DNA from: a virus
Direction: 5' to 3' (one strand)
Length of the DNA stretch: 23,909 bases
IMG/VR virus record: IMGVR_UViG_3300031746_005631
Span: 1 to 23,909 of that record
This document shows positions 7,249-15,473 of this stretch, piece by piece. A model generated the notes under the pieces. That model was not told the origin of the DNA. It worked only from the letters and a program-made list of their open reading frames with translations, and ran no database searches. The stretch's first letter is position 1; each line of letters starts with the position of its first letter. Position numbers and translations under genes: made by a program.

Positions 7249-7924
7249 GAGTTAATACCTTTGATGACACGAAAGTTTTAAAATCTTTTAGACTAAGATG
7301 TTCATAGCATTTTGCTGGATCCTCGTAATTTCCTAAAGAAGCTCTTTTTATATTAGGGAACATCTTTTCCGCTTTATCGGTTCCGTGAAAACCTGCTTTA
7401 TCATAATCAAACATAGTTATAATATTGTCACAATAAAGACGGAGATAGTTATACTGTGTTTCCGATATTCCAGATGTTATCGTAGCTACAGTATTGGGGA
7501 ATACTTTTCTCATAGCTATTACATCGGTGTAGCCTTCAACTACATACACTTTATTTTCTGAGTAAATATAAGGTAAAGCCAGATCAAGTCCGAAAAAATA
7601 GCCTGTAAATTTAGCTTCATCCAGGACAAAATTTTTAAAGCCTTTCTTATCTATTGTTCTACCCGTTATCCCGATGGCTCGTCCAGAAGCATCCATTATG
7701 GGGAAAATGAGTCTGTTTTCATACACTCTACCTTTAAAACTCTCCTGTAAAAAGCGAGTCCGATCAGGACTGTCTTCTTGAGGGACTGCTATAATTTTAT
7801 TGTAACCTAATTTATATAGCTTGATGTCATCTTCAAATATTTTTCTTGATTTCAGATAGTTTATAGCCTTCTCGTACCTGAAAATAGACCCGTGAAAATA
7901 ATTTATCAGCTCATCTAAGAACAT
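7241..7924 (-). CDS. dnaG: DnaG-type TOPRIM primase, catalytic core only
   Basis: The 227-residue product contains the DnaG basic motif region (YENRLIFPIMDASGRAIG at 68-85, then TGRT) and the TOPRIM acidic residues: E130 in VVEGYTD, D173 and D175 in FDYDKAG, and DP at 202-203. It would synthesise RNA primers for lagging strands. The N-terminal CHC2 zinc-binding domain and the C-terminal helicase-binding domain of cellular DnaG are both absent, so this is a minimal core. The ATG at 7924 lies 4 nt after the upstream stop; an earlier in-frame ATG at 7951 would overlap that gene by 23 nt. It sits between a GIY-YIG-like gene and an unknown gene, within the clamp-loader operon. Confidence 0.85.
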   Translation of the reverse strand: MFLDELINYFHGSIFRYEKAINYLKSRKIFEDDIKLYKLGYNKIIAVPQEDSPDRTRFLQESFKGRVYENRLIFPIMDASGRAIGITGRTIDKKGFKNFVLDEAKFTGYFFGLDLALPYIYSENKVYVVEGYTDVIAMRKVFPNTVATITSGISETQYNYLRLYCDNIITMFDYDKAGFHGTDKAEKMFPNIKRASLGNYEDPAKCYEHLSLKDFKTFVSSKVLTLG

Positions 7925-7928
7925 AATT

Positions 7929-8333
7929 CTAAGTTTCTTTAAGCTGTACATCGAAACTCTGACATTTACTTATTATGTCTTTATATACCCAGTCTGGGAC
8001 TTTGTGGAAAAAAGGCTCATTAGTTCTAGGGTGATTTCTAAAGAGAGGTATACATCTTTCAACCACTCCGGTCTGACCTTTTCTTCCATTGAGATCGTAG
8101 TAATATATAGTGATCAGATATTTACATTCTTCTATAGGGAGGTTTTCCCATTTACCGCTTTTTTCCCTAGCTTCTTTAATTATTTTTCCTTTAGGACTTG
8201 ACCAGTCAATAATTTCTTCCAGTTTAGCGAGTCTGTTTGTCAACACTATTTTCAGGTCCTTATGTTTTCCTCTTACATATTTATCATAATCCGCAGTCAA
8301 AAACAGCAGGTCACCTGGTTGAAGATCGGTCAT
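7929..8333 (-). CDS. hypothetical protein (134 aa)
   Basis: I do not recognise a family. The protein is soluble and mixed in charge, opening with MTDLQPGDLLFLTADYDKY, with a central aromatic strand (CKYLITIYYYDLNGRKG) and a C-terminal helix. The beginning, PGDLLFL followed by strands, hints at a small beta-barrel, which is only an impression. The ATG at 8333 has AAGGA upstream. It lies 12 nt after the zinc-ribbon gene and 4 nt before the primase, so it is co-translated with the replication genes and may assist priming. Confidence 0.7.
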   Translation of the reverse strand: MTDLQPGDLLFLTADYDKYVRGKHKDLKIVLTNRLAKLEEIIDWSSPKGKIIKEAREKSGKWENLPIEECKYLITIYYYDLNGRKGQTGVVERCIPLFRNHPRTNEPFFHKVPDWVYKDIISKCQSFDVQLKET

Positions 8334-8345
8334 AAAATGTTTTCC

Positions 8346-8666
8346 TTATAATTGGGCTATTATTTTTCTTGAATCCTGCTCGGTAGCCAGTAGGATTTTG
8401 AGATCGAGTATAGATTCTTCAGTAATTCTGTCAGGTTCTCTGGTTTTTTTATAGCGTGTATTACCACATTCAGTAAGTTTATTGTGTGCCCTTAATGTTT
8501 TTACAAGGCCATCAGAGATAACATCAATTTTTCTTTTATAATAAACCACATTGCTGCGACATTGAGGACACAAATAAAGAATGAATTTAAGTTTATTCTT
8601 TTTCAGCTCAGCTTCCACAGACTGACCACATTTTGGACAGCATAAATTTAATGTTGATTTAGCCAT
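8346..8666 (-). CDS. small zinc-ribbon protein (106 aa)
   Basis: An N-terminal zinc ribbon is clear: CPKC at about residues 10-13 and CPQC at about 33-36, separated by a Lys/Leu-rich strand pair. The remaining 65 residues are basic then acidic helices. Family unknown. The start overlaps the end of the isochorismatase-like gene by 8 nt. The spacing and sequence do not match the CHC2 domain of DnaG primases, although the neighbouring primase lacks its zinc domain, so a separate primase partner is a possibility and not a conclusion. Confidence 0.7.
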   Translation of the reverse strand: MAKSTLNLCCPKCGQSVEAELKKNKLKFILYLCPQCRSNVVYYKRKIDVISDGLVKTLRAHNKLTECGNTRYKKTREPDRITEESILDLKILLATEQDSRKIIAQL

Positions 8667-9171
8667 TTGTTATACTCACCGAAAGACAGTTTTTCATAAG
8701 ACTGATAGCAAAATCGGCCAGAAAATTATCTCTGGACATTGTACAGGGCTCTATCACAGTGACTTCATACCCTCTGTTTCTTAATTCTTCAGCAGTGAAA
8801 AGGATCGAAGTATGGGTTTCTATTCCTGCCATTATTACTTTTTCCACATGTTCTTTTTTTAAGAAAACATCCAGTCCAGTATTATAAAAGGCACTGTACC
8901 TGGTTTTATCGAAAATAATACTGGAATACTTCCTTAGTGATTCAATAATATGAAAATCTTCTGTGTTTACTATGGAATGAGTTTTATCGCTAATGAAAAA
9001 GTCATCTTCCACAGCATGTTTTTCTCTAAAAAACACTTTTAATCCGTTAATCCCTGATAGATAGTCCTCCAACCTGATCCTAAGTATTTCTGCTTTATCC
9101 CCCATATACACAGACCCTGAAGGAGAGAAAAAGCTGTTTTGTGCATTCATTATGAATAAGGCTGTCTGCAT
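8659..9171 (-). CDS. isochorismatase/nicotinamidase-fold protein with substituted catalytic residues
   Basis: The 170-residue sequence has the family layout: TALFIMNAQNSFF at the N-terminus, DKTRYSAF in the middle, and VIMAGIETHTSILFTAEELRNRGYEV near the C-terminus. In working enzymes the triad is Asp (in D-x-Q-N), Lys and Cys (in T-H-x-C-V). Here they read N9, K89 and S122, confirmed in the codons AAT and TCG. Hydrolysis of amide or vinyl-ether substrates by the usual Cys mechanism is therefore unlikely; a structural, binding or inhibitor role is inferred. The ATG at 9171 has GAAGGA about 11 nt upstream. An 89-nt gap with no gene I can see separates it from the preceding gene. Confidence 0.8.
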   Translation of the reverse strand: MQTALFIMNAQNSFFSPSGSVYMGDKAEILRIRLEDYLSGINGLKVFFREKHAVEDDFFISDKTHSIVNTEDFHIIESLRKYSSIIFDKTRYSAFYNTGLDVFLKKEHVEKVIMAGIETHTSILFTAEELRNRGYEVTVIEPCTMSRDNFLADFAISLMKNCLSVSITNG

Positions 9172-9260
9172 TAATTGATTATTTCCTTCCTTCAGGTGGC
9201 CTCTTACCTATAATACAAGGAATGTCGGTGTATTTTAAAGCCGTATTTTTATTTTTTTAA

Positions 9261-9794
9261 TCACAGCACAGGAGAGCTGTTTTTAGGGCTTTTTCCCGGA
9301 GTCCCTTTTCCGATCTTTTTACAGGAGTCTGAGCAGTAGATCGCATAAGGACCTTTATTAGAAAAAAATCTTTGGCATATACGGCACATTTTTAGATTAT
9401 CAAGGCCGAAAGCCCTGATATAAAGGCTCATATTATAACAGATTAGACCTTGTATCCAGGTTTCGTTCTCATCTTTTACCCTGGCAGTCCTGGTTATGTT
9501 ATCTCCCAGAGAACTTTTGGCTGTTTTAATGTCTTCTGCTAATGAACTTTCCATGTAATGATTTACAAAGAATTTAAACGCTTCATCAAGACCTTTATTC
9601 ATGATATCGAGGACAGCTCCCTTTAGTTCTTCCTTAAACCCAGACATGTCAGGGAAAGCAGTCCTGGCGTTTTCAATGGCTTTTAGGGTATAAGTATCCT
9701 CAGTCATTCTGGAAAAGCTGTCCATCATTTCCAATATGCCTATTTCACCATTAAGATACCGTACAAATAAAGGTTCTTTGTAATCACGGTTCAT
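9261..9794 (-). CDS. hypothetical helical protein with C-terminal zinc finger (177 aa)
   Basis: Residues 1-130 look all-helical. A zinc finger follows at C137, C140, C154 and C158 (CRICQRFF and YCSDSCKK), similar in spacing to CGNR-type C-terminal fingers that bind nucleic acid. The tail is short, Lys/Pro/Ser-rich and likely disordered. The ATG at 9794 overlaps the end of the small gene 9784-9960 by 11 nt, so translation is probably coupled. The exact function is unknown; a DNA- or RNA-binding regulator fits best. Confidence 0.7.
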   Translation of the reverse strand: MNRDYKEPLFVRYLNGEIGILEMMDSFSRMTEDTYTLKAIENARTAFPDMSGFKEELKGAVLDIMNKGLDEAFKFFVNHYMESSLAEDIKTAKSSLGDNITRTARVKDENETWIQGLICYNMSLYIRAFGLDNLKMCRICQRFFSNKGPYAIYCSDSCKKIGKGTPGKSPKNSSPVL

Positions 9795-9960
9795 CTGACA
9801 CCTGTACGTTTATTAAAAGTTTTTGGTTGAATTTAAAAGATTTGACGTCTTTAACAGGTATAGTTATCAGGCCATCTTCAGTATTAATCATGATACTTCC
9901 TGTAGGGCCCATAAATATATCAGTCACAATTCCTGTTGTGACTATATTTTCGCATATCAT
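9784..9960 (-). CDS. small beta-rich hypothetical protein (58 aa), ATGA-coupled
   Basis: Translation from the ATG at 9960 gives MICENIVTTGIVTDIFMGPT followed by alternating strands and turns, ending in VQVSDEP. The start and the upstream stop share ATGA (4-nt overlap), and the end overlaps the next start by 11 nt, so it is embedded in a coupled chain and fills an otherwise empty 160-nt gap. The pattern of short strands with Gly turns suggests a small SH3- or Sm-like barrel, which is inference. Its length is below common annotation cut-offs, so it is easily missed. Confidence 0.6.
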   Translation of the reverse strand: MICENIVTTGIVTDIFMGPTGSIMINTEDGLITIPVKDVKSFKFNQKLLINVQVSDEP

Positions 9961-10274
9961 AATTTTGTTAAAAACCTATTTAATTCTACTCGTTTATAGG
10001 TATTAAACATTCTGGCAATGACACTTTTTTTTCTGAGATTGACTTCTATTTTAAGCTCAGGATGTTTTCGAGACGGTAAATGTAAAAACACGACTGTACT
10101 GACTCTATTTGATTCAAGAAAAGGTTCTATTTTACTAACAAAGTCATCGACAGTTATTTGAAAATCTGCTCCTAATATATCTTTTCCGACATTGTATGTC
10201 TCTTTTAAAACAGTCCGTATCCGGTCTCTGTCAAGATCAAGAAAAATAGGGTTATTTTCGTCTATTTCACGCAC
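9957..10274 (-). CDS. hypothetical protein (105 aa)
   Basis: Unrecognised. The sequence begins MREIDENNPIFLDLDRDRIR, has a helix then a strand pair (STVVFLHLPSRKHPELKIEV), and ends in a basic helix. The start is GTG at 10274, overlapping the thioredoxin stop by 8 nt, and the stop forms an ATGA overlap with the next small gene. Tight coupling to thioredoxin suggests shared expression with the nucleotide-reduction genes. Confidence 0.65.
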   Translation of the reverse strand: MREIDENNPIFLDLDRDRIRTVLKETYNVGKDILGADFQITVDDFVSKIEPFLESNRVSTVVFLHLPSRKHPELKIEVNLRKKSVIARMFNTYKRVELNRFLTKL

Positions 10275-10575
10275 AATTGTAGTATTTTTTGACCATGGTC
10301 ATGACGGATTCTTTATTGGAGAAGCCGTGTGATATATGCTGTACCTGGGAGTCTTTCATGAAGACCATTGTTGGGACACTCATTATTCCAAACATCTGGG
10401 TCATGTCCGGATTAAGAGTAACGTCTACTTTGGCTACTCTTATATCACAGTATTTGTTGGAGACTTCTTCAAGGACACCCTGAAGAAGTTTACAGGGCAT
10501 GCATGTGCTTGTATAAAAATCCAGAATGACATTACCATTACTGACTGCATTGAAATCTGATACTTCGGTCATCAT
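10267..10575 (-). CDS. thioredoxin-like protein with a CMPC active site
   Basis: The 102-residue product shows FYTSTCMPCKLLQGVL, where cellular thioredoxin has WCGPC, then VDVTLNPDMTQMFGIMSVPTMVFM with the cis-proline of the fold. The ATG at 10575 has GGAG 6 nt upstream; a second ATG follows at once. It lies 39 nt after the ribonucleotide reductase stop and is very likely on the same transcript. Class II reductases are re-reduced by thioredoxin through C-terminal cysteines, so this is the natural electron donor. The altered motif (Met instead of Gly, Thr instead of Trp) suggests a changed redox potential or partner choice. Confidence 0.85.
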   Translation of the reverse strand: MMTEVSDFNAVSNGNVILDFYTSTCMPCKLLQGVLEEVSNKYCDIRVAKVDVTLNPDMTQMFGIMSVPTMVFMKDSQVQHISHGFSNKESVMTMVKKYYNCA

Positions 10576-10614
10576 TGTAAGCTCCATGAGGTAAAGATGT
10601 TTTGTGACAAACAA

Positions 10615-13600
10615 TTAACCACCGCAGCCACTATGCCCGCATTCACAGTCATAGCAGGTAGGAGATCTCCAAACTATGTTGGGGGAACCGCATTCTTTAC
10701 AGGTACCCTTTTTTTCTTTCAAATCTTCTTTTATTTTTATATGGCTGGCATAATCATACTTTAGTTCTTCTTCCATGACCCTAGCTATAGCATGAGGAGG
10801 AGAAGGTATTGATTCTGATGTACTGCAGTCACCTATTGTTGTAAAAACAGGCTTATCAGAAGGGATATTTTTAAGATTTCTGATAATGGATTCTGTTTTA
10901 ACACCGGCCCGTAAAGCCAGGCTAATCAGTTTGGCCACAGCTTCTGCCCATGAATCCTCTACACCGCTGGTCTGATGTACATTAGGTTTTTTACTTTCCC
11001 CTACGGTGGCAAAAATCTCCACCAGATCTCCATTGGTATTTTTATTAGCTATGACATACAGGTTATGATTCTGCATATGTACTCTGTACGTAGCTCCGAC
11101 AGTCCTGTGTCCACGTTTAATAGGAAGCATGCGACTGTCTGTTTCTTTTATGAGTGCTGGGGTAGGGTTCTGTTTTTTGTCTTTATTTACAAGAACTCCT
11201 TGTTTAGAACCATCCCTGAAGATGGTCACTCCCTTAACTCCATTTTCCATGGCCATAAGAAATGTCTTTTTTATTTCTTCTACGGTAGCTGTTTCAGGCA
11301 TGTTTACAGTTTTACTCGTACTGGAATCTATGTATTTACTGAATACTAGAAGCATTTTCACATGATCTTCAGGAGTTATTTCCTGAGCAGTTTTAAAATA
11401 AAAAGGTTTTTCTTTACCTGGATTCTGTTTTTTCCATTCTAGATAGCTTGGACAGCCATCCTCATAAGAACCAAGCCGGGTATTTCGTTGTATAGACAGA
11501 GCATACCAAGGTTCGCATCCTGTGGATAAATTCAGCATCGTCCCTATTGTTCCCGTAGGTGCCTGGCTCGTGATGCACCCATTGCGCAATCCGTATTTAC
11601 CTATGTCATCACGAATATCTTCTGGTAGGGTTTTTATAAACCCTGAATTTAAAAAAAGCTCTTTATTATATAAGGGGAAAGGTCCTTTTTCTTTTGATAG
11701 TTCTATTGAACTTTTATAAGCTTCATCCCGAAGCACCGTAAGAACTTTTTCTACTAAACAACGCCCGTCTTCAGTATCATAGCCTAATTCCATTTTTATA
11801 AGCATATCATGAAGACTTACAGTTCCTAATCCTGTACGACGTTCACTTTCAGCTGTACTCTTTATCTGTTGTAAAGGAAAACTACAATTATCAATGACAT
11901 TGTCAGAAAATCGGACTGCTGTATGAATAACCTGTTTAAATAAGTCAAAATTAAATTTTTTATCATCTACAAAAGAGCAAAGAGCTATACTTGACAAATT
12001 ACAGGAACTATAGGCTCCTAAAACCTGCTCACCACAGTTATGTACCTTTAAACCATTAACAAAACCCCAGTGCGTCTTAGGCTCAGTAAAATCAAAAACC
12101 TCTTCTTCTCCTATATATTCTATAGTAACAACTTTTGGGTCATGTCTATTTTTTGTCTTTCCCTCTAAAATATTTATTATCGTGGCTAAATTAGTAGCCT
12201 TGTATTTTTGAATAAACCCAATAAATTTGTTGAATGTGGCGATATCTTCTGAAGTGATATTTAAATCAAAGCTTTCTCGGCATTCATAGATACCGTTAAT
12301 AAATTCCACTTTTTTGGGTTTATTCGTGGTATAGTAGGATCTAATGCCTAAAGCCATAAAAATAATTTGTAGCTGTTCTACAAATTCCTTGCAGGTATTT
12401 TTAAAAGAAATGCGGTTATAATTCAGAAGGACAGAGCCATTAGCAGAAAAAACACCCTTCAGAAATAGCTGTAACTGTCGGGGAGGTAAAGATAAAATCT
12501 TTTGAGAAAGTTTTCTCTGAGGAATGGATAGTTCTGGAAAATCAAGATCCCGGCAAATATTAGAGAGTCTGTGACTTAGGGCATAAGCACATGGTTTTGA
12601 TTCCTGCTGCTCTATCTCATTTCCAAAGAGTTCTATAACATCTTTATCATCTTCACCAAGATAAACATACTTGAATCGACTTGAAGCTTTATGATAACCC
12701 CCATCACCAAAAATGAATCCAGCTTTAATCAGGTCATCATCCTCGATATTAACAGCGACACCTGTCCAATCTGAACCAGTGAGTCTCGTGGGGTTGAGAT
12801 TTAAGCATTCCTCAACGGCCTTTTCAGACCCGTCAATGAATATTTTATGATCCTTAGTACATTTAAGAACTATACCATTGCTTAATTTAACCTTATATAG
12901 AGGTTTTATCCCAGTTTTAAATGCCTTTGAATCCGCCCATTCTTGCCCATTCCATATGTGAAATTCCTGACCTTGAAGGTCCCCGATTTTTGCGAGGCCT
13001 TTTTCCTGAGTTAAAAGCAGGCTATCATACGCTAAACAAGGGTTAGTACCTATCAACGGATTAGCATACTCAAGATTATGCATTCGTCTGGCAGTTGACA
13101 TGTTTATGAGTCCAGGGCACCCATCAGCCCAAGCATTGTAACAGAGTCTATCCCAGACCTCTGACGCTTTTACTTTTCTTTTTGAAATTAATTCAAAAAT
13201 ATCCTGGGATCTTGGATAAGGGACTAGTTTTTTTACTTTCCAAAAAGCTGTTTTTTCACTATCTGCTACAACTTCAAATTCTTTTGTTATATAACCTTTA
13301 TCAGTTTTTTTCTTGAATTGTACTTTGTAGAGTTCCCATTCTTTATCTTTCCATTTAAATGTCCATTCAGAATTATTTTTTAAGGCCGTGAAAAATTCGT
13401 CAGAAACTCCAACGCTTATATTAAGCATCTGTAATTTATAATGATTTTCAAATTTGAAAGCTTCCCATTTATCCAGATCTTTCACGTCCATGAATTCCAG
13501 AAGGCGATCCCAGTTGTGGTCTGTTTTATAGCTGATAAATTCCCAAACATCGGGGTGCCATACTTCAAGAAGACCTAACCCCGCTGAACGTCGACTATTA

Positions 13601-15378
13601 TGGCTTATAAAGGAATTAGCTATATAAGAATGACTGTCATTAACTTCAAAATCCGCTGTATAGTCTTCTTCTTGATTAATTGTAGTTATTTTTGAAAAAA
13701 GAAAATTATTTATAGGTTGTAATGTATCTTTTGTTAAATCGTTTTTTAACAGCTTTGAGTAATTAGATAATGTAAGATGGCTGCTCCCTCTAATGTATGT
13801 TCTGATTCTTTTTATAAGAGCTTTAATTTCCTTGGTTTTGGCCATTTCATATAATTTTTCAAGAGACTTTTTCAGCCAATAATCAGGATGCGGAATAATA
13901 CTAGAATATTCTTTATTAGTGTCTGGTTTAAAACTTTTACAAAAATTAAAGCGAGAGCCCTCTGGAAAATTTATTAGCTCATTCCATTTCTCAAGTCCTA
14001 TAGAAGTCATGACTTTAACAGCATAAGCGTCTTTTCTTGAAAAACGACTTTCATGATTAAAAGTCTTAAATCTTTTGCAGGGGATACCCATTCCCATTAA
14101 AAGTATTTGAACTTCTTTAGCTAATTTAATAGATGAAGTATTTAATTGTGGATAACCATGACAAACATATCCATCAGCTTCAAAAAGGCCGGCTATAAAT
14201 GAGGCTACTATTTCTTCTGGACTAAGTCTTATTTTTATGGGAATTGAAGCTGTTATGCTTTTAGATTTCAACAGGCCGTTGTTATTTAAATATTTTTTTA
14301 TAATTTTATTAGTGATATAGTAAGTTTTACTCTCTTCTCCTGATTTCTGCATCTCAGTAATAGTCGGGTTGGATCCAAAAAGATTCTTGAAAATCCCATG
14401 TATCATCTCATTAAGATAGCTTTTAGAAGGTATTGACACACCAATCCTATAATCATTATCTAAAGATCCTGAAAATCCATTACCTACATAATAGCCAAGA
14501 AAAAAAGCAAAATCATTGTCGATTTTATCAGGTAGTTTATCAGGAACAAGACAATTATGGTGATCAGCTTTTATATCTGTATCAAGATATTGTAATTTCC
14601 CCTCATGCTGATTCATTTCAGATACTACGTAATCACCTACTTTTAGATTCTTAAGTTCTTTCCATTCGAACCCTTTTTCAGTGATTGTGTAGATTTTATG
14701 TGATAAGGTCCCTTTAATATTAAGGCCTATATCTGTAGCTATATTTAAGATATCAGAAAAACCATTTACATAATATTTTTTAGAAACGTTATCCCCATCT
14801 TTTGTTTTAACCACCAAATCTTGAGGGTACCATCCTTGTTCTTTTTCTTTAATGATCTCTTCGAAATATAATAGACCTTTTTTGGTATTTATTAAGGTAT
14901 CATAAGTCAAGCACCCCCCCTGTTCAATTACCTCTGATATAGTACTTGTCATGTGAATAAACCCCATGACTCCGCAGCTTCTTCCATTTACTCCTTTAAT
15001 GTAGGAGCCAGCTGGTCTCAATTGACTGAAATTCTGTCCCACTCCGCCACCAAATTTTTCTATAATAGCCATGTTTCGATTAGTATCCATGATGGACTCA
15101 AGACTATCGTCTTCATAAGGAATTACAAAACAGTTGAGGAGCTGGGAATAGTGGGTCCCGGAATGGGCGAGAATCCTACCAGCTGGGCAGAAATATCCTT
15201 TAGACATTATTTCGTAAAACTGTTCTTCCCAATATACCGGGTCTTTTTCTTTGGAGGCTATGTATTTGGCTACACGTCTGAAGGTTTCGTCTATATTATT
15301 CTCGAGTTTATTTCCGTTTTCATCTTTGAGTGCGTATCGATCTTCCCATATGATTTGTCCGAGTTTCGTAAGTTGCAT
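10615..15378 (-). CDS. nrdJ: class II (cobalamin-dependent) ribonucleotide reductase precursor with two inteins
   Basis: The 1,587-residue precursor has reductase blocks split by two inteins; splicing would leave about 814 residues, the usual size for NrdJ with a C-terminal zinc finger. Visible reductase landmarks are LNCFV (first redox Cys), FGGGVGQNFSQLRPAG, QGG-SRRSAGLGLLEVWHPD, NP-CGEQ (radical-bearing Cys and neighbouring Glu), APTGTIGTMLNLSTGCEPW, and the CKECG...CYDCECG tail. No separate radical-generating small subunit gene is seen, which fits class II. It makes deoxyribonucleotides for phage replication. The ATG at 15378 starts at MQLTKLGQII with AAGG just upstream; an ATG at 15393 (five residues longer) has its GGA abutting the start. 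Thioredoxin follows 39 nt downstream. Both inteins show intact splicing ends, so an active enzyme is expected. Confidence 0.93.
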   Translation of the reverse strand: MQLTKLGQIIWEDRYALKDENGNKLENNIDETFRRVAKYIASKEKDPVYWEEQFYEIMSKGYFCPAGRILAHSGTHYSQLLNCFVIPYEDDSLESIMDTNRNMAIIEKFGGGVGQNFSQLRPAGSYIKGVNGRSCGVMGFIHMTSTISEVIEQGGCLTYDTLINTKKGLLYFEEIIKEKEQGWYPQDLVVKTKDGDNVSKKYYVNGFSDILNIATDIGLNIKGTLSHKIYTITEKGFEWKELKNLKVGDYVVSEMNQHEGKLQYLDTDIKADHHNCLVPDKLPDKIDNDFAFFLGYYVGNGFSGSLDNDYRIGVSIPSKSYLNEMIHGIFKNLFGSNPTITEMQKSGEESKTYYITNKIIKKYLNNNGLLKSKSITASIPIKIRLSPEEIVASFIAGLFEADGYVCHGYPQLNTSSIKLAKEVQILLMGMGIPCKRFKTFNHESRFSRKDAYAVKVMTSIGLEKWNELINFPEGSRFNFCKSFKPDTNKEYSSIIPHPDYWLKKSLEKLYEMAKTKEIKALIKRIRTYIRGSSHLTLSNYSKLLKNDLTKDTLQPINNFLFSKITTINQEEDYTADFEVNDSHSYIANSFISHNSRRSAGLGLLEVWHPDVWEFISYKTDHNWDRLLEFMDVKDLDKWEAFKFENHYKLQMLNISVGVSDEFFTALKNNSEWTFKWKDKEWELYKVQFKKKTDKGYITKEFEVVADSEKTAFWKVKKLVPYPRSQDIFELISKRKVKASEVWDRLCYNAWADGCPGLINMSTARRMHNLEYANPLIGTNPCLAYDSLLLTQEKGLAKIGDLQGQEFHIWNGQEWADSKAFKTGIKPLYKVKLSNGIVLKCTKDHKIFIDGSEKAVEECLNLNPTRLTGSDWTGVAVNIEDDDLIKAGFIFGDGGYHKASSRFKYVYLGEDDKDVIELFGNEIEQQESKPCAYALSHRLSNICRDLDFPELSIPQRKLSQKILSLPPRQLQLFLKGVFSANGSVLLNYNRISFKNTCKEFVEQLQIIFMALGIRSYYTTNKPKKVEFINGIYECRESFDLNITSEDIATFNKFIGFIQKYKATNLATIINILEGKTKNRHDPKVVTIEYIGEEEVFDFTEPKTHWGFVNGLKVHNCGEQVLGAYSSCNLSSIALCSFVDDKKFNFDLFKQVIHTAVRFSDNVIDNCSFPLQQIKSTAESERRTGLGTVSLHDMLIKMELGYDTEDGRCLVEKVLTVLRDEAYKSSIELSKEKGPFPLYNKELFLNSGFIKTLPEDIRDDIGKYGLRNGCITSQAPTGTIGTMLNLSTGCEPWYALSIQRNTRLGSYEDGCPSYLEWKKQNPGKEKPFYFKTAQEITPEDHVKMLLVFSKYIDSSTSKTVNMPETATVEEIKKTFLMAMENGVKGVTIFRDGSKQGVLVNKDKKQNPTPALIKETDSRMLPIKRGHRTVGATYRVHMQNHNLYVIANKNTNGDLVEIFATVGESKKPNVHQTSGVEDSWAEAVAKLISLALRAGVKTESIIRNLKNIPSDKPVFTTIGDCSTSESIPSPPHAIARVMEEELKYDYASHIKIKEDLKEKKGTCKECGSPNIVWRSPTCYDCECGHSGCGG
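12037..13038 (-). other. intein 2 of NrdJ, inserted at the catalytic Cys (334 aa)
   Basis: The intein starts with Cys (CLAYDSLLL) directly after GTNP and ends GLKVHN directly before CGEQ, so all splicing residues are present: Cys1, TKDH in block B, the His-Asn end and a Cys as the next residue. It carries a LAGLIDADG endonuclease core. The first motif is AGFIFGDGGY, with its aspartate; the second reads FLKGVFSANGS, with Asn (codon AAT) where the catalytic Asp belongs. Insertion within NP-CGE keeps the reductase dead until splicing. The endonuclease is predicted to be inactive or a nickase. Confidence 0.92.
13597..14913 (-). other. intein 1 of NrdJ (439 aa)
   Basis: The intein starts at CLTYDTLIN after VIEQGG and ends ANSFISHN before SRRSAGLG. 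Splicing residues are Cys1, TLSH in block B, DFEVNDSHSY in block F, and the terminal His-Asn followed by Ser. A LAGLIDADG endonuclease domain is present. Its second motif, IAGLFEADGY, is intact, while the first reads FLGYYVGNGF, with Asn (AAT) in place of Asp. The extra length over intein 2 lies mostly in the region after the second motif, perhaps an added DNA-recognition segment. Confidence 0.92.
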
Positions 15379-15473
15379 GGTCCTTCTTTCCATTCCTATA
15401 TGTATGCTATTTAATATTTACTAATGAAAATTCCCTGTATTAAAAGAAAATTATGACAAATAATTTCCCTATA

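Noticed and set aside
8346-8666. Separate CHC2 zinc domain of the primase
   Set aside because: The Cys spacing and flanks are those of a general zinc ribbon; the CPFHxExTPSF signature is absent.
10576-10614. Longer thioredoxin start at 10614
   Set aside because: The ATG at 10575 has GGAG at proper spacing and gives the normal thioredoxin length; the upstream codons add no fold element.
14953-15414. Plus-strand open frame of 153 codons over the 5' end of nrdJ
   Set aside because: It is antisense to strongly conserved reductase blocks, has no ribosome site, and its product has low-complexity aromatic stretches typical of a shadow frame.
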